A stretch of DNA of 47,271 bases, from positions 1-47,271 of the forward strand of contig DGRE01000002.1 in the NCBI GenBank assembly GCA_002389905.1, written 5' to 3'. The notes under the pieces were generated by a model. It was not told the origin of the DNA. It ran no database searches and saw only the letters and a list, made by a program, of their open reading frames with translations. Below are positions 38,993 to 46,288 of the stretch, piece by piece. A program made the translations under genes and the position numbers. The stretch is from Hungatella sp. UBA4396. Its GTDB lineage: Bacteria; Bacillota; Clostridia; Lachnospirales; Lachnospiraceae. Every line of letters starts with the position of its first letter. Position 1 is the stretch's first letter.

Positions 38993-40411
38993 ATGGAAAG
39001 TGTTCAAGTAGTACCGATTATTATTTTAATTCTCTACATAGGGGTTATGCTCTCCATCGGTTTTTTTGTAAACAGGCTGACTATTAAAACCAGTACTGAC
39101 TATATGCTTGCAGGGAGAAGGATGGGGGTTCTCATGATTGCATGCTCTCTTTCAGCCAACAACATTGGCGGCGGAAGCACCACGGGGGTGGCGGCCAAGG
39201 CGTTTAACGGTTGGGGAATGAGTGCTGCGTGGTATGTTCTGGCGGCAGCGGTTGCTATGATTCCACTGTCATTTTTTGCGCCCAGGATTCGAAAGACAAT
39301 GGCAGTGACCATCCCGGAAGTAGTAAACCGGCGATTTGGTAATTTTGCAGGGGTTATTACAGCGGTATTAAATGTTCTTTCTTTGTTTTGCTTAACAGCT
39401 TCCCAGATTCTGGCATCAGCTTCTGTTTTAAGTGCGATCACGGGAATTCCTCTTAATGCAGCAGTTTTTGTGGCAGGCGGAATCATCATTGTGTATACCA
39501 CTTTAGGCGGAATGCTGGCAGATGCCATAGCGGACATTTTACAGTTTTTTATTATTTTTTTCGGCCTTTTGATATCCGTTCCAATGGTAATTCAAGGGGC
39601 AGGCGGCTGGCAGGTAGTATCGAATCTGCTTCCTCCGGTAGAGCTTGATATATTTAAAATAGGGATTCCGACCATCCTTGGGCTTATTTTCAACTATTTC
39701 TGCACCTTCCTTTCCGGTCCTGAAATGGTAAGCCGTTTTTCCAGTGCTGAGGATGAAAAAACAGCAGTAAAGGCCTCCGTTTTATCAGCTGTTTTAATGG
39801 CGCTTTTGGCTTTTATGCCCACTCTCATCGGTCTGGTTGCATTGGCTGAGAATCCGGGTCTGGATGGAGGTCAGGGAACTACGGCTCTTATGTATGCCTC
39901 TTCAAAATACGCACCTCCCATTGTAACAGGGCTTGTTGCGGCTGCTATTGTTGCAGCAACCATGTCCAGCGCAGATTCCAATCTTTTATGCGCTTCTACT
40001 ATAGTAATAAAGGATATTTATCAGCGCTTCATTAATCCGGAGGTAACAGATAAACGGCTGATCACCTTTACCAGGGCAAGCAACGTAATAATTTGTATAG
40101 TTTCCATGGGAATTGCATTATTTAACATTAACTTAATTACCTTGAACCTGTTCGCTTTTGCTCTTCGTTCTGCGGGACCATTTGCAGCCTATGCCCTTGG
40201 AATGGTAGTTCCAAAGGCCACGAAGAATGCCGGGATTGTATCGATTCTCATAGGATCTGTTGCAGTTATAATATGGCAGATATGGGGCGGAAATACCGGA
40301 ATTCTTCCTATTGTATTCGGTTGTTTCTGGGGAGTTGTTTCCTTCTTCCTTGTGACCAAGGTGGAATCTTCCATGGGCAAGCCTCCGGCACCGTCTGCAT
40401 TTGACAGCTGA
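38993..40411 (+). CDS. Sodium:solute symporter (SSS) family protein
   Basis: A 472-aa transporter with about 13 predicted membrane helices in the SSF arrangement. Family marks include TSTDYMLAGRRMG near the first loop, SANNIGGGSTTGVAAKAF, GGMLADAIADILQFFIIFFG and the GPEMVSRFSSAEDEKTAVKAS loop, as in YidK/PanF/PutP relatives. It ends with a short cytoplasmic tail. The substrate (amino acid, carboxylate or vitamin) cannot be decided. AAGGAGG precedes the ATG. A short TGCAGT/ACTGCA hairpin lies in the leader (38947-38965). A terminator follows. Confidence 0.88.
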   Translation: MESVQVVPIIILILYIGVMLSIGFFVNRLTIKTSTDYMLAGRRMGVLMIACSLSANNIGGGSTTGVAAKAFNGWGMSAAWYVLAAAVAMIPLSFFAPRIRKTMAVTIPEVVNRRFGNFAGVITAVLNVLSLFCLTASQILASASVLSAITGIPLNAAVFVAGGIIIVYTTLGGMLADAIADILQFFIIFFGLLISVPMVIQGAGGWQVVSNLLPPVELDIFKIGIPTILGLIFNYFCTFLSGPEMVSRFSSAEDEKTAVKASVLSAVLMALLAFMPTLIGLVALAENPGLDGGQGTTALMYASSKYAPPIVTGLVAAAIVAATMSSADSNLLCASTIVIKDIYQRFINPEVTDKRLITFTRASNVIICIVSMGIALFNINLITLNLFAFALRSAGPFAAYALGMVVPKATKNAGIVSILIGSVAVIIWQIWGGNTGILPIVFGCFWGVVSFFLVTKVESSMGKPPAPSAFDS

Positions 40412-40434
40412 TCTAATAAAATATAATTGCATGG

Positions 40435-40465
40435 ATGAGTCATCACTTTGTGATGGCTCATTTTT
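40435..40465 (+). terminator. Terminator of the symporter gene
   Basis: ATGAGTCATCAC and GTGATGGCTCAT (one G-T pair) with a TTT loop, followed by TTTT. Confidence 0.88.
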
Positions 40466-40631
40466 GGTATAATGGGAAATTGAGTTTGAAGATAAATCTT
40501 AATATCATCGGGGCCATCATCTTCCATAAGGAAATAATGCATGTTAATCAAGTCAGAATCTACGATGCCTTCCATTTTGCAAAATAAAAAAGCTGCTTCA
40601 GGATATAGTATTAAAAAAATAAAATCAGTAC

Positions 40632-40658
40632 GTAACATTTTAAAGGGCATAATCGTCT
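40632..40658 (+). promoter_or_regulatory. Candidate ECF-sigma-type promoter
   Basis: GTAAC (40632-40636) and CGTCT (40654-40658) with a 17-nt gap resemble the AAC...CGT pattern recognised by ECF sigma factors, about 80 bp before the sigma gene, suggesting autoregulation. The rest of the 329-bp gap (40412-40740) shows no supported gene. Confidence 0.4.
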
Positions 40659-40740
40659 TTATTAGTGTATGTACAAAAATCCGGATTACAATAATTATTG
40701 AAAATGCAGAATGCCATGTTGCAGCAGTATGGAGGCAGGA

Positions 40741-41268
40741 ATGAGGAATAGAGAGAACAACAGAGAAATGATTGAAAAACTCTGCAGGGATACCTGGAGA
40801 GAGCTGTACAGCTTTATTTATTATAAAGTCCAGAACCGTGAAGAGGCTGAGGATATCACACAGGAGACTTATGCGAAGGCGATAGCTTTTTTAAATAAAA
40901 ATGATGTGAATATTCTGGAATGCAAAAAGTATTTAAGATTCATAGCAATGAACATCATTCGCGATCAGTGGAGGGCAAAAAAGAGGCGGGGCTGCAGCGT
41001 GAATTTAGAGGATGTAAATCCGGAGGAAATTGTGGAGGAGGACTTCTCGGATTCTCTGACGGAAAGGGACCGGATTGAAGAGGCCATGAACCGGCTGACG
41101 GAAGAACAGCGGACCGTGATTGATTTGCGGATTATCAAGGGATATAGTGCCGCGGAAGCCGGAAAGCTGATGCAAAAGAAAGAGGGGGCCATCCGTGTTC
41201 TTCAGCTGCGGGCGGTGAGAGCCCTGGCGAAGATACTGGAAGCAGAACAAGGTAAGGAGGAAAGATAA
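40741..41268 (+). CDS. RNA polymerase ECF-type sigma factor
   Basis: A 175-aa extracytoplasmic-function sigma factor. Region 2 is WRELYSFIYYKVQNREEAEDITQETYAKAI with the -10 contact helix LRFIAMNIIRDQWRAKKRR; region 4 is MNRLTEEQRTVIDLRIIKGYSAAEAGKLMQKKEGAIRVLQLRAVRAL. Regions 1.1 and 3 are absent, as in the family. ATG at 40741 has GGAGG 5 nt upstream; an upstream in-frame start is unlikely. It is 2 bp before a membrane protein that is the probable anti-sigma. Confidence 0.92.
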   Translation: MRNRENNREMIEKLCRDTWRELYSFIYYKVQNREEAEDITQETYAKAIAFLNKNDVNILECKKYLRFIAMNIIRDQWRAKKRRGCSVNLEDVNPEEIVEEDFSDSLTERDRIEEAMNRLTEEQRTVIDLRIIKGYSAAEAGKLMQKKEGAIRVLQLRAVRALAKILEAEQGKEER

Positions 41269-41270
41269 AA

Positions 41271-42881
41271 ATGGATGAAAGGAAGTTATCTCAATATATT
41301 GACGATTTAAACGTCGGAAAAAAGCCGAAGGAACACAAAAATGGGTTACAAGAGGAAGAAATGGATGACCAGGCTCTTTTTGAAACCGTAAGAAAGGTAC
41401 GGCTGCTTCGGGAGGTGGAATATCCTGATGATTTATTCCCCCAGCGCCTTATCAATTCTCTGGAAGCAAAAGAAAAGCCTGTAAGAAAAAGAAGAAAGAG
41501 ATATGCATTTATCAGTGCCGTTTCAGCAGCAGCAATACTGCTCCTGGTGACTGCATATTATTTCCTTCCAAATAAGACCTCTGATATGGTATATGCAATG
41601 GAACATGCCATGAAGGCAGTCCGGGCTTACCATGGAATCATTGAGGTGAGTGAAACCAATGAGCTGGGAGAAACTATCATACAGTCAAAAAGGGAGGTAT
41701 GGGCGGATAGGAGCGGCAATTATTATATCAAGGATCTGGAGGTGGTTTCCGGGGAATCCGTAACAGCAAACAATGGACAGCAGAAGTGGCAGCTTAGCCC
41801 GGATGAGAGAACTGTTTATCTGTTACCGGCATTTCCCGATGATTACCGTTTTACCTTTGAACTTGGAAATGAAATTAATGATGCTGCAAAGGCACAGACG
41901 GTTGAAGTGATTAGTCAGGAGACCATCCATGGACGAAAAGCGACAAAGCTTCAAATCATTCCGGATGGAGGAAGTCCTTACTTTTTATGGGTTGATAATG
42001 AGACAGACCTGCCTTTGCAAAAGGTTTCAGCCATGCAGAATGCAATTCAAATCAAGGCAGAGTATACCTCTTTTGAATTAATAAATGAAATTCCCCAGAA
42101 CCTTTTAGCCTATGATGTGCCGGAAGGTTACAAGGAGGAAGATACCAATATGGAACAGACGGCTGCTTCCCTGGAAGAGGCCAGGGAGCTGGCTGGCTTT
42201 ATGCCTAAGCTTCCCGGTGAGACAGCAGAGGGATATATACTGAACCGGATAGCAGTTGAGAAAGACCATGAGACTGTGAAGCTGTATTACTCAGGCGGAG
42301 ATTTGGCGGGTTCAATTCTTTTAACCCAGTCTAAAACAGCAGGAGAGCTGGTTCCCTCTTCCATGGCAATTATTGGAACTGTAAATCAGAACAAGGCGGA
42401 AATTATAAATTCAGAGACAAACCGGTCTATCCGATGGCAGGAAGATGGCATGGAATACTGTGTATTGGGGACAGCAACCTTAGAAACCCTGACTGTTTTC
42501 GCAAAAGGGCTGTCCGGCGGAAATGTAGTAATACCGGTGAGCGTGGAGAATCCGGAACAGCCGCAGGTTAAGGTTGATGCTGACCTGTCCGTAGAAGAAA
42601 ATGAGCAGAAGAGTGTGGATGCAGGCCATTCCCCCTGGAAGCTGGACCCGGCTTTTGTATCTCAGGTATTTGCGAGTCTGCTGCTGTCGCCGGAAGGTAT
42701 TGTTGGAGATTACCCCATTGCTTATGAAGATATTGAAATCACTGAAAATAACGGAATTGAGGCAACTGCACAAATCAAGGATGAAAAATCCATTGCGAAA
42801 TATGTTTATTTAAAACGCCTTGTCCGCCAGGATGATACCGGCATCTGGACTGTGGTTGGATATGATACGGATAAAAGGTGA
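41271..42881 (+). CDS. Probable membrane anti-sigma factor with LolA/RseB-like exterior domain
   Basis: A 536-aa protein with a charged cytoplasmic N-terminus (1-78; DDLFPQRLINSL resembles anti-sigma helices), one membrane span (79-99, following RKRRKRY), and a large exterior part. Residues 105-300 resemble LolA/RseB-like outer-membrane-lipoprotein-sorting folds (AYHGIIEVSETNE, WADRSGNYYIKD, LPLQKV). A second domain at about 305-430 resembles DUF4367, and a C-terminal acidic or repetitive part follows. Position 2 bp after the sigma gene supports anti-sigma function; the signal is unknown. Confidence 0.75.
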   Translation: MDERKLSQYIDDLNVGKKPKEHKNGLQEEEMDDQALFETVRKVRLLREVEYPDDLFPQRLINSLEAKEKPVRKRRKRYAFISAVSAAAILLLVTAYYFLPNKTSDMVYAMEHAMKAVRAYHGIIEVSETNELGETIIQSKREVWADRSGNYYIKDLEVVSGESVTANNGQQKWQLSPDERTVYLLPAFPDDYRFTFELGNEINDAAKAQTVEVISQETIHGRKATKLQIIPDGGSPYFLWVDNETDLPLQKVSAMQNAIQIKAEYTSFELINEIPQNLLAYDVPEGYKEEDTNMEQTAASLEEARELAGFMPKLPGETAEGYILNRIAVEKDHETVKLYYSGGDLAGSILLTQSKTAGELVPSSMAIIGTVNQNKAEIINSETNRSIRWQEDGMEYCVLGTATLETLTVFAKGLSGGNVVIPVSVENPEQPQVKVDADLSVEENEQKSVDAGHSPWKLDPAFVSQVFASLLLSPEGIVGDYPIAYEDIEITENNGIEATAQIKDEKSIAKYVYLKRLVRQDDTGIWTVVGYDTDKR

Positions 42882-43027
42882 AATGCAAAAGAAGGAGGGG
42901 TATCTTCATAGCATTCAATGAGGGTGAAGCATTGGGAAGATGATACTGCGGACTGCCTGGAAAATTCAGAATATAAAAATTTTACTGGAATTCTCCTCAT
43001 TTATAGTATATAATAAGCGTTAAGACT

Positions 43028-43051
43028 TGAGGCGGAGTGTTCTTCGCCTCA
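43028..43051 (+). terminator. Small hairpin downstream of the anti-sigma gene
   Basis: TGAGGCG and CGCCTCA with a 10-nt loop, followed by a T-rich but interrupted tail (TTGTATTCCTTTTATTTTC). It is a possible terminator for the sigma/anti-sigma operon. Confidence 0.45.
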
Positions 43052-43101
43052 TTGTATTCCTTTTATTTTCTTAACATTATTAGAAAGCAGGTGATGATTT
43101 C

Positions 43102-43995
43102 ATGCACAAATTCCTGAGAACTGTTGGTTTTAGTCTTTATCAGAAAGACAAAGAGATAGAAAAATTACTGGATAAGCTCTGTGAAGATTTGTCCGGAATA
43201 AAACGAATGCAGATCGACGAGGAATCCAATCTCTGTGAGCTTCGCAAGGAAGTGGCGCCCGGCATGGGGATTGTCATTTTCGGAGAGATGGACCAGGAGG
43301 GAAACTTTCAAAGACAATACTATTACCCATATTTGAAGAGCACTGACATGACATCAGATGTGTCCTGTTCCATTCAGCGCCATACGGAAAAGGAGACATA
43401 CGCCGGGCTTTTGGATGAATATAAAGTGGGAATTTCCCTTATTTTTTATATAGATAATTCTTTTGAATGCAGGGAACGGATCATTGACCGCCATCCCATG
43501 GATACAAAGGATGTATGTATGACCGGCCTGGCTATAAATGGAAAGGTTCTTTTGCCCATCCAGAAGACGGAAAAGCAGAGGGAGAGAGCCAGAGTGGCTG
43601 CAAAAGACCGCAACAATCTTTTGGAGGCGGCGAAAAACGGGGATGAGGATGCCATGGAAACTCTGACCATTGAGGATATTGATTTATATTCCCAGGCTTC
43701 CAGAAGAGTGATGAAGGAGGATTTATACTCCATCATTGATTCCTGTTTCATGCCCTGCGGCGTGGAGTGCGACCAGTATTCCATTATCGGTGAGATCATT
43801 AAGATGGATGTGAAGAAGAACCAGATTACGGAAGAAGAGGTCTATGATTTTACCGTGGAGTGCAGCGACTTGATTTTCCATGTTGCAATTGCAAAAAAGG
43901 ATCTGGTGGGAACTCCTGAAGTGGGACGCCGGTTTAAGGGACAGATCTGGATGCAGGGAACCGTGAATTTTAAGGAGTCTCTGGAAGAAATATAA
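43102..43995 (+). CDS. DUF3881 family protein
   Basis: A 297-aa soluble protein. The start HKFLRTVGFSLYQKDKEIEKLL, the YYYPYLKSTDMTSD segment, the IDNSFECRERIIDRHP segment and the SYSIIDSCFMPCGVECDQYSIIGEI-like region fit DUF3881, a family found mainly in Lachnospiraceae. It has no signal or membrane segment. Function is unknown. It stands alone between the ECF sigma operon and the tRNA-Arg scar. Confidence 0.82.
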   Translation: MHKFLRTVGFSLYQKDKEIEKLLDKLCEDLSGIKRMQIDEESNLCELRKEVAPGMGIVIFGEMDQEGNFQRQYYYPYLKSTDMTSDVSCSIQRHTEKETYAGLLDEYKVGISLIFYIDNSFECRERIIDRHPMDTKDVCMTGLAINGKVLLPIQKTEKQRERARVAAKDRNNLLEAAKNGDEDAMETLTIEDIDLYSQASRRVMKEDLYSIIDSCFMPCGVECDQYSIIGEIIKMDVKKNQITEEEVYDFTVECSDLIFHVAIAKKDLVGTPEVGRRFKGQIWMQGTVNFKESLEEI

Positions 43996-44003
43996 GATTT
44001 GTC

Positions 44004-44032
44004 TTGACGAAAAAGGAAATTGTGAATATAAT
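44004..44032 (+). promoter_or_regulatory. Promoter of the tRNA-Arg locus
   Basis: TTGACG (44004-44009), 17-nt spacer, TATAAT (44027-44032). The transcript starts with a strong hairpin and runs through the tRNA half-copy to the complete tRNA. Confidence 0.82.
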
Positions 44033-44037
44033 AGTAG

Positions 44038-44072
44038 ACGGACTGTGCAGCAGATGCTGCCGTACAGTCCGT
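44038..44072 (+). other. Stable 5' hairpin in the tRNA-Arg leader
   Basis: ACGGACTGT (44038-44046) pairs with ACAGTCCGT (44064-44072), with an inner GCAGC/GCTGC stem. It begins at the predicted transcript start and has no T run. Confidence 0.6.
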
Positions 44073-44096
44073 TAAAAAATGCAGATTTATGCATGA

Positions 44097-44136
44097 GTTT
44101 CTGTAGCTCAGCAGGATAGAGCGTCCGCCTCCTAAG
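44097..44136 (+). pseudogene. tRNA-Arg 5'-half duplication (att-like)
   Basis: These 40 nt are identical to the first 40 nt of the complete tRNA-Arg (44189-44228), from the acceptor 5' strand through the anticodon loop, ending CCTCCTAAG. The following 52 nt are unrelated and cannot complete a tRNA. Such anticodon-loop breakpoints are typical of tyrosine-integrase crossovers. Confidence 0.85.
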
Positions 44137-44188
44137 AGAACTTAGAGCGTTCGTTTTTAAGGGATTCGCCCAACAAAATTTCATATGT

Positions 44189-44265
44189 GTTTCTGTAGCT
44201 CAGCAGGATAGAGCGTCCGCCTCCTAAGCGGAAGGCCAGCGGTTCGAATCCGCTCAGGAACACCA
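44189..44265 (+). tRNA. tRNA-Arg(CCU)
   Basis: A 77-nt tRNA including an encoded CCA. Acceptor GTTTCTG pairs with CAGGAAC; D-arm TAGCTCAGCAGGATAGAGC; anticodon CCT at 44223-44225 in loop CTCCTAA; T-loop GGTTCGAATCC. A terminator follows. Confidence 0.96.
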
Positions 44266-44273
44266 GACGCATC

Positions 44274-44311
44274 GCCGAAAGCCTTAGTTTTACTAGGTTT
44301 TCGGCTTTTTT
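44274..44311 (+). terminator. Terminator of tRNA-Arg
   Basis: GCCGAAA plus CCTTAG pairs with CTAGG and TTTTCGGC, then TTTTTTG followed by TTTTTTT. Confidence 0.85.
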
Positions 44312-44346
44312 GTTTTTTTGGAAAGGTTTACCTTTTTGCTAATATG

Positions 44347-44451
44347 CTAATTAGCAGTGCTTGTATGACGTAAACTGTGGAAAACAAGTTCTTGTGAATT
44401 TATTTCAGGATCATTTATTTCTGCTAAAATATCCTTAAACCTTTTATTCAT
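44347..44451 (-). pseudogene. Tyrosine-family integrase fragment
   Basis: A 34-codon minus-strand remnant, too short to be listed by usual ORF cutoffs. It reads NKRFKDILAEIND, then LVFHSLRHTST, which contains the HxxRH box of phage and ICE tyrosine recombinases with the preceding helix. A stop follows within four codons, and the catalytic Tyr region is missing. It lies 80 bp downstream of the intact tRNA-Arg and points towards it, as an integrase normally sits next to its attachment site. Confidence 0.75.
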
Positions 44452-44642
44452 AGTTTACAAATGACCACTGTAAGTCACCTATTTCACCGCCATGTAAAGT
44501 GCAACTAATGGCAAGTAAAATAGAACAATGGATTATAAAGTAATCGTAGGACTCTAGAGTGTGTTTGATAAATAAAAGTTGCACAAAACATATGTTTTTT
44601 CTGCCTATTTCATGATAAAATAAAGAAAAATGGGTGTTTCTT

Positions 44643-45002
44643 ATGTTGAGACGTTATGAATTAACAGACCAAGAATGGAAGCAAATTATAAACCTTTTAC
44701 CACCCGAAAACACAGGCAAGCGTGGCCGACCAGGCAAAGCAAATTGTTCCATGCTTAATACCATGGTTTGGATTGCTCGTAGTGGTGCCCCATGCAGGGA
44801 TATCCCAGAACGCTACGGATGTGATCATTTGCTTGGTACTATTAATCTGGCACTTACAGATAAGAATCTGAAGCAAAAGGTGTATCGTATATTAATGCGT
44901 GAACATTCTGCTGAAAGGACACTTAAATTTCCCGACAAATCATTAGTTGTCTGTTATTATTACTGCAATAGTAACTGCGATAACAAAGGCCGACAACTCT
45001 GA
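44643..45002 (+). pseudogene. IS5-type transposase N-terminal fragment
   Basis: A 119-codon ORF. Residues 1-57 (LRRYELTDQEWKQIINLLPP, GKRGRPGK, MVWIARSGAPCRDIPERYG) match the N-terminal domain of IS5-group (IS427-like) transposases. The rest (from about 44817, starting CDHLLGTINLAL) does not continue the transposase and looks like joined foreign sequence. The usual WRDLPE motif reads CRDIPE. The DDE catalytic domain is absent, so it is inactive. No clear inverted repeats or target duplication could be placed. Confidence 0.75.
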
Positions 45003-45066
45003 AATGCTGTTGCCTGCTGATAATGATGATAAGGAGGGGACTGGAATGGGGATGTTACAAATATGA
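44947..45066 (+). pseudogene. Tail end of a phage-like ORF upstream of holin
   Basis: A 39-codon open frame ends TGA in an ATGA overlap with the holin start. It reads IITAIVTAITKADNSEMLLP and ends GMGMLQI. It overlaps the transposase-fragment frame, so a deletion probably joined them. Identity is not recognised; a phage structural gene end is plausible from position. Confidence 0.35.
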
Positions 45067-45458
45067 TGCAGTTTATTCTGGCCGCTATGGCTGAAGTGAT
45101 TGGAACAATAATGGGAGGATTAGATGGCCTTTTGTATTCACTAATTGTTTTTGTCGGAGTGGATTACGCTACTGGGGTCATGGTCGAGGGTATCAATAAG
45201 GCGTGTTTCAATCAGCTTGGGTTTCGGAAGGTTATTAAGAAGATTATGATTTTCTGCATGGTGGCTCTGGCTCATACCATTGATAATTATGTAATTAGAA
45301 ATGGAAGTATGTTGCGAACAGCAGTTATTTTATTTTATCTGTCCAATGAGGGGATTTCTATTTTGGATAATGCAACACATGTGGGTTTACCAATACCAAA
45401 GAAGCTGAAAGTAGTGTTGGAGCAAATTAAAGAGAGTGATGGTAATGAAGGTGAGTGA
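45063..45458 (+). CDS. Phage holin, toxin-secretion/lysis family (phage_holin_4)
   Basis: A 131-aa small membrane protein with three or four hydrophobic segments: GGLDGLLYSLIVFVGVDYATGVM, IKKIMIFCMVALAHTIDNYVI, GSMLRTAVILFYLSNEGISILDNA, ending LPIPKKLKVVLEQIKE. The DYATGVM and FYLSNEGISILDN segments are diagnostic for the TcdE/BhlA-like clostridial phage holins. It forms membrane lesions for endolysin release or toxin export. It appears intact, although the endolysin gene that should follow is only a stub. The start is ATG 45063 (or 45066), coupled to the preceding frame. Confidence 0.88.
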   Translation: MMQFILAAMAEVIGTIMGGLDGLLYSLIVFVGVDYATGVMVEGINKACFNQLGFRKVIKKIMIFCMVALAHTIDNYVIRNGSMLRTAVILFYLSNEGISILDNATHVGLPIPKKLKVVLEQIKESDGNEGE

Positions 45459-45549
45459 AAGTTGCGTATCTAAGTTATTGAGGAATCATTTTAATAAAAT
45501 AGAACATGGAGGAGAGCACAAATATAGACATGTAAGAATACGGTTTTAA
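45445..45549 (+). pseudogene. Stub of the gene after the holin
   Basis: A 34-codon frame overlapping the holin stop (ATGAAGGTGAGTGA). The first residues MKVSE resemble the start of phage lysozyme or amidase genes that usually follow the holin, but the rest diverges and ends early. It is probably a truncated lysis gene; the assignment is weak. Confidence 0.3.
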
Positions 45550-45594
45550 AACTCACACTACCTGTGCGGGCTTTGGGAGGACAAATCTTTAATG

Positions 45595-45621
45595 AAATTT
45601 GCAGACGGTATCTGCAAATTT
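45595..45621. repeat. Perfect inverted repeat before the chimeric ORF
   Basis: AAATTTGCAGA and TCTGCAAATTT, 11-bp arms with a 5-nt loop, 16 bp before the ATG of the chimeric gene. It could be an operator or an RNA hairpin limiting the ribosome site. Confidence 0.55.
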
Positions 45622-45636
45622 AGAAAGGAAAACGAT

Positions 45637-46203
45637 ATGCTACCGGATAATAAAGAATATTTTGCATTAGTAGATGACATAAAAAGAAGAATCCAAGCAG
45701 CGCAGTATCAAGCAATGTTACATGCAAATGCAGAGTTGATAAATTTATATTGCCTGCCATTTGGCGGGGCCAAGGGAGCCGGTCTGGCGATGCTGATGGA
45801 TATGATGGCCGGAATGTATACCGGTTCTCAATATGCCGGAGATGTGAGCAGTCTGTATTACCGCTTTGAAGAGCCGCAGAATCTTGGACATATGATCTTT
45901 ATCATGAAGGCCGACTTATTTATGCCGATGGATGAATATAAAAAGAAAATGGATATCTATTATAAACGTCTTAAGGCTCTGCCCAGAGCGGCAGGGGTTG
46001 ATGAAATCCTGATGCCTGGAGAACCGGAAGACAGAAAGACAGAGCAGTCCAGAAAAGAAGGAATACTACTCTCAAAAAATATTCAGGAGAGCTTGTATGC
46101 AGAATGCCTGCAGCGTAAGGTTGAATGTTCTGATATTCTTGATACTGAAGATGTAGATCTAAGTCAAAATGCCGGAGCCGTGGTATTTGAGATGAAGAAA
46201 TAA
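45637..46203 (+). pseudogene. Chimeric ORF: DUF1016 N-terminus joined to Ldh_2 dehydrogenase C-terminus
   Basis: An uninterrupted 188-codon ORF built from two unrelated families. Residues 1-38 (EYFALVDDIKRRIQAAQYQA, NAELINLY) match the start of DUF1016/YhcG-type proteins. From about residue 39 (nt 45751), LPFGGAKGAGLAMLMDMMAG, NLGHMIFIMKADLF and LMPGEPEDRKTEQSRKEGI match the C-terminal half of malate/L-lactate (Ldh_2/AllD) dehydrogenases. The NAD-binding and catalytic N-terminal half is absent. It is most simply a deletion fusion. ATG at 45637 has AAAGGA 7 nt upstream. A LysR gene faces it. Confidence 0.8.
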
Positions 46204-46207
46204 TGGG

Positions 46208-46284
46208 AAAAGGATGCTGCATAATGAACCATCATAGCACAGTTGTGATAGTTTTTAAGTGGTTCGTATCTGCAGCATCCTTTT
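46208..46284. terminator. Nested bidirectional terminator
   Basis: AAAAGGATGCTGCA (46208-46221) pairs with TGCAGCATCCTTTT (46271-46284); an inner GAACCA/TGGTTC adds to the stem. It lies between the convergent chimeric ORF and LysR gene. Confidence 0.82.
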
Positions 46285-46288
46285 AGAA

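Noticed and set aside
40189..40650. 153-codon minus-strand ORF with a plausible-looking middle section
   Set aside because: Half of it is antisense to the symporter gene, no ribosome site was found, and the symporter terminator lies inside it. The part at 40480-40600 could be a gene remnant, but I recognise no family.
42882..43101. Strong sigma-A promoter for DUF3881
   Set aside because: TATAAT-like sequences near 43005-43015 have no -35 at acceptable spacing; not enough to annotate.
44097..44188. Complete second tRNA or intron-containing tRNA
   Set aside because: After CCTCCTAAG there is no sequence able to form the T-arm or the acceptor 3' strand with GTTTCTG, and no group I intron features in 52 nt.
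45637..46203. Reading the DUF1016 segment as an intact YhcG-type defence nuclease
   Set aside because: Only the first ~38 residues are present; the nuclease domain is absent and the rest is dehydrogenase-like.
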